64,000 nucleotides of DNA from an uncultured Clostridia bacterium (GTDB lineage Bacteria; Bacillota; Clostridia; Oscillospirales; CAG-272), in contig CALXUY010000064.1 in assembly GCA_944391805.1 (NCBI GenBank), forward strand, positions 1 through 64,000, read 5' to 3'. A program made the position numbers and the translations under genes. The notes under the pieces are model-generated. The model did no database searches. It was not told where the DNA came from and saw only the letters and a list, made by a program, of their open reading frames with translations. Positions 16,332-23,611 of the stretch are shown in pieces; position 1 is the first letter of the stretch, and each line of letters opens with the position of its first letter.

Positions 16332-16336
16332 CTCAG

Positions 16337-16546
16337 TTAAGGCAACACCGCGCAATTCACGGATCAAGCCAATTGACTGCACAACTTTTTGCATCTTTTC
16401 CGCCAAACTGCACAAATTTCCTACAAGCGCAGCTTGTTGCAATAAGATCCACTATTGCCCGCGTCAATTTGGTTTGTTTGACGAAAAATCTGACATGCAG
16501 AGAGCCGCAGGCGGCGCGCAGTCAGAATTGTGCGGTGTTGCCTTAA
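16337..16546. repeat. MITE-like element 1 (210 bp)
   Basis: Bounded by 22-bp terminal inverted repeats TTAAGGCAACACCGCGCAATTC with one mismatch between the two ends. There is no coding capacity. An inverted copy lies at 16988-17205 with the interior conserved in reverse order (for example GCAGAGAGCCGCAGGCGGC near one end). TTAA at both tips could be part of the repeat or a target duplication. It lies five bases after the dgt stop codon. Confidence 0.8.
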
Positions 16547-16686
16547 ACGTCCGGCATGGCGCGGATGAAATCCGGAAAGGTATGGAAAGCATACCCCGAA
16601 ATGATAGAAGTCCCCCTTCACCGCTTGTTTGATCTACAAAAAGCATCCAGCATTCAAATAAATTATCAGTTTTTTCCAATTTTCTA

Positions 16687-16715
16687 TTGACATTTGAACG
16701 TATTTGTGATATAAT
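16687..16715 (+). promoter_or_regulatory. consensus sigma-A promoter of a predicted small RNA
   Basis: TTGACA (16687-16692), a 17-base spacer and TATAAT (16710-16715). Both hexamers are perfect and the spacing is optimal, yet no open reading frame with a ribosome binding site follows. Confidence 0.75.
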
Positions 16716-16720
16716 AAATT

Positions 16721-16789
16721 GTCAATTGGATGAAATCGCCAATTGCACCTTTTCTTTTTCCGTCCGTGATTCATCACGGGCGGTTTTTT
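16721..16789 (+). ncRNA. predicted small RNA, about 69 nt
   Basis: Starts just after a consensus promoter and ends in a strong rho-independent terminator. The first hairpin is CAATTGG-ATGAAATCG-CCAATTG (16723-16745). A pyrimidine-only linker (CACCTTTTCTTTTTCC) follows, able to pair with purine-rich Shine-Dalgarno sequences. The terminator stem is CCGTCCGTGAT / ATCACGGGCGG (16760-16783) with a six-T tail. There is no start codon with a ribosome binding site. It lies between two inverted MITE-like copies, so it may have moved with them. No known RNA family is recognised. Confidence 0.6.
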
Positions 16790-16920
16790 AGTCAGCGTCG
16801 TTCTTTGGTTTACAGTCTGCGGCTTTCGGCAAGGAGCCGATTATGCGGTGATCGGTATTGGCGGCGGTATTCGGCACGAGCGGCAAAAAATCCCCCCAAA
16901 TCATCCTGCATTCATAGCGA

Positions 16921-16954
16921 AAGAAAACCTCCGAGGCAGGGATTGTCTCGGAGG
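16921..16954 (-). terminator. terminator for the GH36 gene, displaced by MITE 2
   Basis: On the minus strand CCTCCGAG and CTCGGAGG form an 8-bp stem with an 11-base loop, followed by TTTTCTTT. It is the first terminator downstream of the glycosidase gene, with MITE-like element 2 lying between gene and terminator. Confidence 0.65.
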
Positions 16955-16987
16955 AAGGCAAGGCTGTCTGTGTTGGAATATTCTTTC

Positions 16988-17205
16988 TTAAGGCAACACC
17001 GCGCAATTCTGAATGCGCGCCGCCTGCGGCTCTCTGCACGTCAGATTTTTCATGGGACAAACCAATTCTGAAAGAATTTTTTGACAGCAGGCAATCGTGG
17101 ATCTGATTGCAACAAGCTACGCTTGTAGGAGATTTGTGCATGCCCCCCAGCCTGAAGTTGTGCAGTCAATTGGCTTGAGCCGTGAATTGCGCGGTGTTGC
17201 CTTAA
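16988..17205. repeat. MITE-like element 2 (218 bp), inverted copy
   Basis: Terminal inverted repeats TTAAGGCAACACCGCGCAATTC match element 1 exactly at both ends. The interior is the reverse complement of element 1 with moderate divergence. It ends 12 bases before the stop codon of the GH36 gene. No transposase is encoded in the window. Confidence 0.8.
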
Positions 17206-17217
17206 GCGATATACGCT

Positions 17218-18972
17218 TCAGAACAGCGACAAAAGCCCGGCGCGGGGAACTGGAAATTCGGTCACCCGGCCGCAAGGGCATACCCCCTGCTCCAGAACGG
17301 TGCCCATGCAATCGCGGACTGCATAGTGCTTCTCTCCCCATCCGGCTGGAAAACGAACGGCAAGGCCCTCGGCGCCACTCCCGTTGACAAAGGACAGTTT
17401 TACCGCACTCTGCGGGAGCGCCAGTACCTTTTCCAGATAGGCGACGGCGATGAGATGGCCGTCTTTTTCCGCCGAAACCAGCGAGTAATAGGCCTCCGGG
17501 TTCTCCGCGCGGAAAACGCCATTCAGCAGAATGTCCCGATGTGCACGCCAAAAATCCAAATAGAACCGCAGCATTTTCCGGTGCGATTCCGGAATTTCAT
17601 CGAGCTTTACCGAGATCTGCGGCACGCAGAACAGGGCGGCAATGAACTGCGCCGCGGCAGACTCCACCGGCTCCTTCGGGTTCCACATCAGCATATCGGA
17701 ATGCACCGCAGTGTCGCCGCAGACCAGCCTCAGATCCGCGGACGCCCTCCGGTTGATGAGCGCATCCTGTGGGCAATCGCATACGCGGAGCATATTGCCG
17801 TATTTGCGGATGGTTGGCCCCACGTAGCTTTGACGAAATTCAATGAGAATTTCGGGATTGACCGCGCGGAGCGTGTCTGTAATCTCACGCAGCAGCAGAT
17901 CAACTCCATCGTCCAGCGACCGGACGTCCCGGCGGGAATCGAAGACCGGTGTGTCGGGAAAGAGCTGAAAGGAATCAATGAAATCCAGCTTCAGACCGTC
18001 CAGCCCCCAGCTTCGCACGGCGTCCGCATACAGGCCGACCAGATATGCCCTGACTTCCGGAAAGCGCGGATCCAAAACCCCCACTGCCCTGTCTCCGTTT
18101 TGGTTGCGCAGACCAAGGAACATATCCGAAAAGCGCGCAAAAGCCGCAGAGTGTTTCCCGACAAACGGAACCGAATACCACAGCAGGAATTTCATTCCGA
18201 GCTGATGTACCGCATCGACAAACGCTTTCATATCCGGAATTTTGCGCGGCGCTACCCTCCAGTCCCCGCAATAGGCATACCCACGTGAATTGTCGTCCGT
18301 CTGCCAGCCATCGTCAACAATCACGCTTTCCATTCCCATTTCCTTTGCCGCTATGCACTGCTTTATAATGTCCGCCGGCACGGTATTCTGATGGAACGAA
18401 TACCACGTGGAATACATTGGGAGCTTTGCATACACGGGAGCGGGAGCACAGACATAGCCGCAATCGCTCCGCCACCAATGCTCCGCAGCACGGATGGCAT
18501 CCTCATAACGCCGATCCGTAAAATCGAGATAGACGGTAACATGGTAAGAAGCAATCGCGTTCTGGGGCTGCGTAAACAGCCGGATCTCCACCTCGGTCTG
18601 TGCGGTCTCCTCAACAATCCCGCTTCTGATCTCGGTGGCTGTGGAGGCATCCGAAAGCGCAACGGTCAGCCGATTCCGCCCCCCCAGCGAGACAAGTGCG
18701 TGGAGTGGGAGGCCGGAGGCGAGCCGGGAGGCTGAGGTGCGCTTCTGCCAATTGGGCCCCATATGCCGGGAGGACCAGATGGTAGGGCTCCATACCGAAT
18801 ATGTATCCAGATTATCAAACGCAAAGCGAAGTGACATCGGTTTGGGGATCAGCTCCTGCGCAAAAGCGACGTCCACATCATACAGCAACGGCTGCCCCGC
18901 ATCGGTATGCTCCTGCCGCTCGGTAATCCGCACATCGGCTCCGGGGGTTGTACAATCAATTTTCCAGTTCAT
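17218..18972 (-). CDS. GH36-type alpha-galactosidase-like glycosidase
   Basis: A 584-residue cytoplasmic enzyme without signal peptide. The N-terminal 190 residues are a beta-sandwich. The TIM barrel contains MESVIVDDGWQTDD, MKFLLWYSVPFVG, the probable nucleophile Asp in GLDGLKLDFIDSF, and EILIEFRQSYVGP followed by RVCDCPQDA, where the acid/base Asp of the clan would lie. A short beta domain closes the protein. GH36/clan GH-D enzymes remove alpha-linked galactose or N-acetylgalactosamine; the exact substrate is not determinable. The start at 18972 is supported by AAGGAG nine bases upstream. Confidence 0.85.
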   Translation of the reverse strand: MNWKIDCTTPGADVRITERQEHTDAGQPLLYDVDVAFAQELIPKPMSLRFAFDNLDTYSVWSPTIWSSRHMGPNWQKRTSASRLASGLPLHALVSLGGRNRLTVALSDASTATEIRSGIVEETAQTEVEIRLFTQPQNAIASYHVTVYLDFTDRRYEDAIRAAEHWWRSDCGYVCAPAPVYAKLPMYSTWYSFHQNTVPADIIKQCIAAKEMGMESVIVDDGWQTDDNSRGYAYCGDWRVAPRKIPDMKAFVDAVHQLGMKFLLWYSVPFVGKHSAAFARFSDMFLGLRNQNGDRAVGVLDPRFPEVRAYLVGLYADAVRSWGLDGLKLDFIDSFQLFPDTPVFDSRRDVRSLDDGVDLLLREITDTLRAVNPEILIEFRQSYVGPTIRKYGNMLRVCDCPQDALINRRASADLRLVCGDTAVHSDMLMWNPKEPVESAAAQFIAALFCVPQISVKLDEIPESHRKMLRFYLDFWRAHRDILLNGVFRAENPEAYYSLVSAEKDGHLIAVAYLEKVLALPQSAVKLSFVNGSGAEGLAVRFPAGWGEKHYAVRDCMGTVLEQGVCPCGRVTEFPVPRAGLLSLF

Positions 18973-19122
18973 CTGATTACTCTCCTTACTGCAAATCGTC
19001 ATGTCTTTTTACTGCCCCTGCCGTCATTCTTCGCCCCGGCAGGCGGCAATCTGCGCGGTCAGCACGCATCTACCTTGGACTTGCCGGCTCAACCGGTTTT
19101 CGCCCGTGTGTATACAGGCTTT

Positions 19123-19151
19123 ATTATACACCATTGCGCACAAAAAAACAA
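19123..19151 (-). promoter_or_regulatory. sigma-A promoter of the GH36 gene
   Basis: TTGTTT (19146-19151 on the minus strand), a 17-base spacer and TATAAT (19123-19128). It leaves a leader of about 145 bases before the start codon. A TGTATACA palindrome lies about ten bases downstream of the -10 box and could be an operator. Confidence 0.6.
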
Positions 19152-19209
19152 TACCCGTCCCAAAATTTCTGTTGGCGGGCTTGCGGTTTGCAGAATGGGA
19201 GTCTAAACG

Positions 19210-19273
19210 CTTCTCTCGCCCCATGCTTCTCAATTTTCAGGCCGGAGACATAAAATGCCTCCGGCCTGAAAAT
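19210..19273. repeat. 64-bp direct repeat, distal copy
   Basis: Identical over 64 bases to 19473-19536, the segment immediately following the tmRNA 3' end. It contains the same strong hairpin (CAGGCCGGAG / CTCCGGCCTG). It is preceded on the left by ATGGGAGTCTAAAC (19195-19208), a degenerate echo of the tmRNA T-arm sequence. Confidence 0.85.
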
Positions 19274-19370
19274 AGCAGAGCATTCGGGGTTAAATCCAAA
19301 CCGCGCCATCGTGGTATAAAGACTGGCATATCGTTGCACGCCCCCGATCATTGGGTCCGGGCTTGCCCGG

Positions 19371-19400
19371 TGGTGGAGATGATGGGAGTCTGAACCCAAA
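19371..19400 (-). pseudogene. degenerate duplicate of the tmRNA 3' end
   Basis: The plus-strand string GGTGGAGATGATGGGAGTC recurs here exactly as at the true tmRNA 3' end (19537-19555), then diverges (an inserted T, then GAACCC). Read on the minus strand it would be a T-arm, acceptor strand and CCA without any tRNA-like or mRNA-like body. It is a partial copy, as left by integration at the 3' end of the tmRNA gene or by unequal recombination. Confidence 0.75.
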
Positions 19401-19472
19401 TCCGTTCCACAGTCTCTGCCTTTCCGCTTGTGCCCGCTCCGGATTCTACAGAAAACACGTTTTCTGTGATGG

Positions 19473-19536
19473 CTTCTCTCGCCCCATGCTTCTCAATTTT
19501 CAGGCCGGAGACATAAAATGCCTCCGGCCTGAAAAT
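19473..19536. repeat. 64-bp direct repeat, copy adjoining tmRNA
   Basis: Identical to 19210-19273. It holds an inverted repeat with an extended A/T stem (TTTTCAGGCCGGAG / CTCCGGCCTGAAAA) directly after the tmRNA 3' end. The hairpin may terminate or process tmRNA, but lacks a U-run on its 3' side. Confidence 0.85.
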
Positions 19537-19926
19537 GGTGGAGATGATGGGAGTCGAACCCATGTCCGAAAATCCCTTGACAAAACCTTCTTCGTGGACA
19601 GTCTGTTATTTCAGATTCCCCTTCGGGAGCGTGAACAGACACACTCTCCGTCTGGGTAGCCCTTTTATGCCTGACCGGTTCAAGGGCGAACCGCCGGTGC
19701 AGGTTCACTGCTTATTTGACGCTCAGTCCGCGGTCGCAGTACTCCGCAGAGGAACGGGTGACCCGCAGGTCACGGCACTGCCAAGTTTTACGCCGAAGCG
19801 CAAAACTCAGGCAGCCATAGCAACGGTATCGTTGTCGTTTATTTTTAGAATCGGGCAGTTTACGAGATTACCCAGCTCGCCACGCTTATCTTGCCTCAGA
19901 ATCCCCGTCGAAACCTTTACACCCCC
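19536..19926 (-). ncRNA. ssrA: transfer-messenger RNA (tmRNA)
   Basis: About 391 nt. The 5' end GGGGGTG pairs (with wobbles) with CATCTCC before the encoded ACCA, forming the tRNA-like acceptor stem. GTAAAGGTTTCGACGGGG follows at the 5' end and GGGTTCGACTCCC is the T-arm. The tag frame ends AAC GAC AAC GAT ACC GTT GCT ATG GCT GCC TGA, giving a peptide ending NDNDTVAMAA. tmRNA with SmpB rescues stalled ribosomes and marks nascent proteins for ClpXP. smpB lies 1.7 kb upstream on the same strand, and a separate promoter drives ssrA. Confidence 0.95.
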
Positions 19927-19962
19927 GTATGTGAATCAAAGCAATTCATGCTCCGCCCTATT

Positions 19963-19991
19963 ATTATAACCGATGAAAAGCGATTTGTCAA
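19963..19991 (-). promoter_or_regulatory. sigma-A promoter of tmRNA
   Basis: TTGACA (19986-19991 on the minus strand), a 17-base spacer and TATAAT (19963-19968). The -35 hexamer overlaps the stop codon of the HAD phosphatase gene upstream. The 5' end of mature tmRNA is about 36 bases past the -10 box, so a short leader is removed. Confidence 0.85.
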
Positions 19992-20767
19992 GTCCAAATT
20001 TTTCCAAAATAATGTGCAACCCCCTCGGCTACGCCGATTTCTCCGCTGGCGATATAGGTGGCACACTGCCGCAGCTCCTCGGGCGAATGCTTCATCGCCA
20101 CGCTGTTGGGGCAAACCCGGAAAACAGCCAGATCATTCAGACTGTCTCCGAAGCAGACACACTGCTCGGTTGGAATGGCATAGCGCTCGCAAAAATCCAG
20201 AAACGCCACGCCCTTGTCCCGGCCTTTCGGTAAAATTTCAGCATAAGTCGCCATCCGCACAACCGTCACGCCATTCTCCGGGACGTCGCATGCATCCACA
20301 TTCTGTATACTCAGCTTTGTCACCGGAACGCCGCCCATCCATTCCCGTATACCGTTCAGAATGGCATCGGTCTCTTCAGATGTAAAATTCTCCGGATGTT
20401 CCTGAAAGCGCAAAGGCTTCGGCTCTGTCTCGCCGCCGAGGGTAATCCAATAATGCCGGTCCATTCCGTAACGGACCCAATGCAGAACCTCATCCTCGGA
20501 AAGAGTATGCTCATGATACCGAATGCCACGGTAGGTCATATCCGAGGAGCCGAAAATCACTCCGTCCCAGTCCACCCCCTGATATTGCTCGGCTGCAAGG
20601 TTCAGCCCTCCCCGCGCTCTCCCGGTGTTGAGGATCACCTGATGCCCCATCCGCTGTACCGCTCGCAGCGCCGCACGGTTCTCGGGCGGGATCGCACCGT
20701 CCAGATACACGGTACCGTCAAAATCGAGAAACAGATAACAGGTCTGTGTGGGATCCATCCGGTTCAT
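19988..20767 (-). CDS. HAD-superfamily (Cof-type) phosphatase, second of a tandem pair
   Basis: A 259-residue soluble hydrolase. Motif I is FLDFDGT with catalytic Asp15 and Asp17, motif II is in VILNTGRARGG, the Lys is in KGRDKGVAFLDF and motif IV is FGDSLNDLAVF. A long C2B-type cap lies between, as in Cof phosphatases acting on phosphorylated sugars or cofactors. The ATG at 20767 overlaps the stop codon of its paralogue by four bases (ATGA) and has AAAGGAG nine bases before it. It is clearly a duplicate of the upstream gene. Confidence 0.9.
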   Translation of the reverse strand: MNRMDPTQTCYLFLDFDGTVYLDGAIPPENRAALRAVQRMGHQVILNTGRARGGLNLAAEQYQGVDWDGVIFGSSDMTYRGIRYHEHTLSEDEVLHWVRYGMDRHYWITLGGETEPKPLRFQEHPENFTSEETDAILNGIREWMGGVPVTKLSIQNVDACDVPENGVTVVRMATYAEILPKGRDKGVAFLDFCERYAIPTEQCVCFGDSLNDLAVFRVCPNSVAMKHSPEELRQCATYIASGEIGVAEGVAHYFGKIWT

Positions 20768-21573
20768 TTTTCTCCACTCCTTTCGCATCCATGCCGCAAA
20801 TGATGTTCTACCGCCGGGCCAAACAACTGCCGGATTCCCTCGGCTACCCCGCAAGCACCGACTGCGCAATATGTGGCATGGCGCCGGAGAAGCTCCGGCG
20901 CGCCGCACATCGCAACACTGTTGGGACAAGCCTGAAAAATGGCCAGGTCGTTGAGGCTGTCGCCAAAGCAAACGCATTGCTCCTTGGGAATTCTGTACAG
21001 CTCACAGAATTCAAGAAAGGCGACGCCCTTGTCGCGCCCGTCCGGGAACAGCTCGGCATAGGTTTTCTGCCGGATCAACCGCAAACCGCCCTCGGGCATG
21101 TCCCCCTCGTCCACACAGCGAAGCGAGAGCTTGGTCACCGGACTTTTGGCAACCTGCTCCCGCACCTCAAGCAGCACACGCTCCACCTCTTCGGGGGTAA
21201 AATCACCCTGGTGCTTGTCAAAAGCATACCACTGATTGTGGCTCTCCCCCTCCAGATGCACCCAGTAGTGATGCGCCATTCCATAACGCACCCACTCCAG
21301 AACCAAATTCTCCGGGACGGTATGATCGTGGTACCGTCTGCCACGATAGGTCATATCCGAGGCGCCGAAAATCATACCGTCCCACCGCACCCCCTGATGC
21401 TCGGCAAGCGAAAAATCCAAGCCGCCTCGGGAGCGTCCGGTATTAAGAATGAGCTGGTGTCCCAGCTTCTGCACTGCCTCCAACGCCTCCCGGTTTTCGG
21501 GCGGGATGCGGCCCTTGATGAACGCCGTCCCGTCAAAATCCAGGAACAGGTAGCAGGTTTGCTCTGTGTTCAT
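20764..21573 (-). CDS. HAD-superfamily (Cof-type) phosphatase, first of a tandem pair
   Basis: A 269-residue paralogue of the next gene with the same motifs (FLDFDGT, LILNTGRSRGG, GRDKGVAFLEF, CFGDSLNDLAIF) and the same cap layout. It differs in having a 15-residue basic tail rich in His and Arg. GGAGG is about 12 bases before the ATG, within the end of smpB. It belongs to the HU-to-smpB operon. The substrate is unknown. Confidence 0.9.
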   Translation of the reverse strand: MNTEQTCYLFLDFDGTAFIKGRIPPENREALEAVQKLGHQLILNTGRSRGGLDFSLAEHQGVRWDGMIFGASDMTYRGRRYHDHTVPENLVLEWVRYGMAHHYWVHLEGESHNQWYAFDKHQGDFTPEEVERVLLEVREQVAKSPVTKLSLRCVDEGDMPEGGLRLIRQKTYAELFPDGRDKGVAFLEFCELYRIPKEQCVCFGDSLNDLAIFQACPNSVAMCGAPELLRRHATYCAVGACGVAEGIRQLFGPAVEHHLRHGCERSGEK

Positions 21574-21580
21574 ATCCAGC

Positions 21581-22060
21581 TCAAGCCTCCGCCCGATGAT
21601 CCTTCATATGCCGTTCGATGTCCCGCCCGGCCTGACGCGCGGCCTCGGCGTCCCGCTTGTCGTACAGCTTTTTGCCGCGGCACAGTCCGATCTCCATTTT
21701 GATATAGCTTCCGGCAAAATAGAGAGACAGCGGGATCAGCGTATAACCCTTTTGCTGCACCAATCCCCGCAGCTTGAGAATCTCCCGCTTGTGCATCAGC
21801 AGCTTTTTATCCCGCAGCGGCTCATGATTGAAGCGGTTTCCCTGCTCGTAAGGGCTGATGTGAACCCCAACTGCGTACATCTCCCCGTTCTGAAAGGAGC
21901 AGTAGGAATCCTTGAGGTTCACCGCACCGCGGCGGATGCTTTTGATTTCGGTCCCGCACAGTGCAACGCCCGCCTCATATTTTTCTTCCACAAAATAATC
22001 GTGCCATGCCTTTTTGTTCTGGGCAACGATCTTTTGCCCTGCCTTCTGTTTGTCAGCCAT
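21581..22060 (-). CDS. smpB: SsrA-binding protein SmpB
   Basis: A 159-residue RNA-binding protein that carries tmRNA to stalled ribosomes. Signature blocks are KAWHDYFVEEKYEAGVALCG, TEIKSIRRGAVNLKDSYC, the HEPLRDKKLLMHKREI region and the basic C-terminal tail with KLYDKRDAEAARQAGRDIER that enters the empty mRNA channel. It begins 14 bases after divIC. The partner ssrA lies 1.7 kb downstream. Confidence 0.97.
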   Translation of the reverse strand: MADKQKAGQKIVAQNKKAWHDYFVEEKYEAGVALCGTEIKSIRRGAVNLKDSYCSFQNGEMYAVGVHISPYEQGNRFNHEPLRDKKLLMHKREILKLRGLVQQKGYTLIPLSLYFAGSYIKMEIGLCRGKKLYDKRDAEAARQAGRDIERHMKDHRAEA

Positions 22061-22074
22061 AATTTCCGTCTTTC

Positions 22075-22377
22075 TCAGGAATTGCGATTGTTGAAAAACA
22101 CTTCTTCGTCCGGGAAGAACAGCCCCAAGAATTTGCGGGCCATGCGAATGATGTAATTTTCATCCTGTTCGGAATTCAGCAGCTCCTGTAATTCCTCTTT
22201 TTCCTCCTCCAGCCCTGCCCTTACCTGCTCCAGCTCCGACACTTCCTTCATCTTCTCATTGGAAAGCATCACGCTGTTGATGAACACCACGAGCGACACC
22301 ACGATCATCACCGCGAGAAACACTCTGACCAGCAGACTCAGGCTGAACTGCTTTTTTCTTTGCTTTTCCTTTTGCAT
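22075..22377 (-). CDS. divIC: septum formation initiator (DivIC/FtsB family)
   Basis: A 100-residue bitopic protein: a short basic cytoplasmic N-terminus, one transmembrane helix (LLVRVFLAVMIVVSLVVFI) and an external coiled coil (EKMKEVSELEQVRAGLEEEK) ending in IIRMARKFLGLFFPDE, the FtsB/DivIC hallmark. It forms part of the division complex with FtsL and DivIB. AAAGGA precedes the ATG at 22377. Its first 122 bases overlap the end of yabQ in another frame. Confidence 0.9.
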   Translation of the reverse strand: MQKEKQRKKQFSLSLLVRVFLAVMIVVSLVVFINSVMLSNEKMKEVSELEQVRAGLEEEKEELQELLNSEQDENYIIRMARKFLGLFFPDEEVFFNNRNS

Positions 22378-22990
22378 TTTGGTTATCCTTTCTGTTCTGC
22401 CCGTCATGCGGCAGCAAAATTCCGCCGCTCCGGGCTGCCTTCATCTCCCGCTCGGTGTAGGCTGCTCTGCTCCGTTTCCATGCCCCGCGCCGGACGCTGC
22501 CGGCAGCTCCGCGCAGCAGACGGTACAGCCTGCCGCCTGCCCAGCGAAACGGAAAGAGCACAAAGAACACACAATAGCGCAGCACACATTCCACACCAAA
22601 GGCAATCACCTCGGAAAACAGCATGATGACCTTTCCCAGCGTGCACCGATACAGTGCAAAGCCTCCCGCCGCGCACAGAAATACCGGTATCCGGATATTT
22701 CCGTTGAAAGCCTCGTAGCACAGCAGAATGATTGCCACGCCGGAGAGGATACAGAAGAAAAAATCCTCGATAAAGATCACGACACGGAGCGACCGGCACG
22801 CGCGGTGTGCGCGATAGCCCCCGATCAGGGGCAGCCGGAGCGCATGCAGACGGGCAACCGCCCGCCGGCTATAGTGCTCCCCGAGAAAAATGCGGGTAAT
22901 GCGGCAGGCATCGTACAAAAGTCCCAAAGCCGCGCCAAGCAGACAGGCATACAGATATAACAGCGCAATGACAGACTGCGAAATATCCAT
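22256..22990 (-). CDS. yabQ: spore cortex biosynthesis protein YabQ
   Basis: A 244-residue membrane protein with a first hydrophobic segment IALLYLYACLLGAALGLLYD and several more (VVIFIEDFFFCILSGVAIIL, IPVFLCAAGGFALY, VECVLRYCVFFVLFPF) followed by a long basic tail. YabQ is needed for cortex formation in Bacillus and is conserved in spore-formers. The tail extends 122 bases into divIC; the extra residues are rich in Lys, Arg, Gly and Asp and are not part of the recognisable family domain. YabP lies six bases upstream. Confidence 0.85.
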   Translation of the reverse strand: MDISQSVIALLYLYACLLGAALGLLYDACRITRIFLGEHYSRRAVARLHALRLPLIGGYRAHRACRSLRVVIFIEDFFFCILSGVAIILLCYEAFNGNIRIPVFLCAAGGFALYRCTLGKVIMLFSEVIAFGVECVLRYCVFFVLFPFRWAGGRLYRLLRGAAGSVRRGAWKRSRAAYTEREMKAARSGGILLPHDGQNRKDNQNAKGKAKKKAVQPESAGQSVSRGDDRGVARGVHQQRDAFQ

Positions 22991-22996
22991 ACCGGC

Positions 22997-23293
22997 TCAA
23001 TGGAACAGCTTTCCGAAAAAGCCGCCCTTTTCCCCTTTTCCCACCGGTTCCGGGTCATCATACAGCAGTGCGTCGACACGGCCGTCCACCGTGACCGTTC
23101 CCTGCTCCAGATTGAGCACCTGTACATGAAGGGACGCGCCCTCCACCGTCAGGGTACCGCAGGATGTGGAGAGCACCACGCTCTCCTCATCAAAGCGCAC
23201 AACATCTGTGACCCCCCGCACCTCCAGCAAATTCCGATCTCTGAGAACCAGCATTTGTGTGGCTGCCGGGGAATCCCTTTTTTCCGTATTCAT
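22997..23293 (-). CDS. yabP: sporulation protein YabP
   Basis: A 98-residue soluble beta-rich protein of the YabP family, required for spore cortex formation. Recognisable segments are LVLRDRNLLEVRGVTDVVRF and LTVEGASLHVQVLNLEQGTV followed by VDGRVDALLY. GGAGG lies eight bases upstream of the ATG. It stands between the S4 protein and YabQ, the order found throughout spore-forming Clostridia. Confidence 0.92.
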   Translation of the reverse strand: MNTEKRDSPAATQMLVLRDRNLLEVRGVTDVVRFDEESVVLSTSCGTLTVEGASLHVQVLNLEQGTVTVDGRVDALLYDDPEPVGKGEKGGFFGKLFH

Positions 23294-23368
23294 GATGTAC
23301 CTCCGTTATTTGGATTTTGCTACATCAAATCATATGCGGAAAACCGGAAAATATGCAGGCTTCGCCCC

Positions 23369-23611
23369 TCAGCTCAACACCTCGTACAGGGAGGCCGCGT
23401 CGGCCTTGGCGGTGTACTCCTTTACGTCCAGAACCCGGACCCGAAGCGTGCGCTGACCAAATGTAATTTCCAGAATATCCCCTTCCTTGACATCATAGGA
23501 CGCCTTGGCCGGGCGGCCGTTGACCGTGACATGCGCCGCGTCACAGGCCTCGTTGGCCACCGTGCGGCGCTTGATGATTCTGGAAACCTTGAGATACTTG
23601 TCCAGTCTCAT
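23369..23611 (-). CDS. S4-domain RNA-binding protein (HslR/RlbA-like)
   Basis: An 80-residue protein that is a single S4 domain: MRLDKYLKVSRIIKRRTVAN, then VTVNGRPAKASYDVKEGDIL. HslR/Hsp15-type proteins bind the 50S subunit carrying stalled nascent chains. The ATG overlaps the stop codon of the HU gene (TGATG), indicating translational coupling. Confidence 0.93.
   Translation of the reverse strand: MRLDKYLKVSRIIKRRTVANEACDAAHVTVNGRPAKASYDVKEGDILEITFGQRTLRVRVLDVKEYTAKADAASLYEVLS

Noticed and set aside
16730-17071. 113-codon frame starting inside the small-RNA region
   Set aside because: Its start lies in the first hairpin without a ribosome binding site and it runs through a terminator and a MITE-like repeat.
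19371-19400. A second tRNA or tmRNA gene
   Set aside because: Only the T-arm and acceptor 3' strand are present; there is no 5' acceptor strand or D-arm, so it is a partial duplicate.
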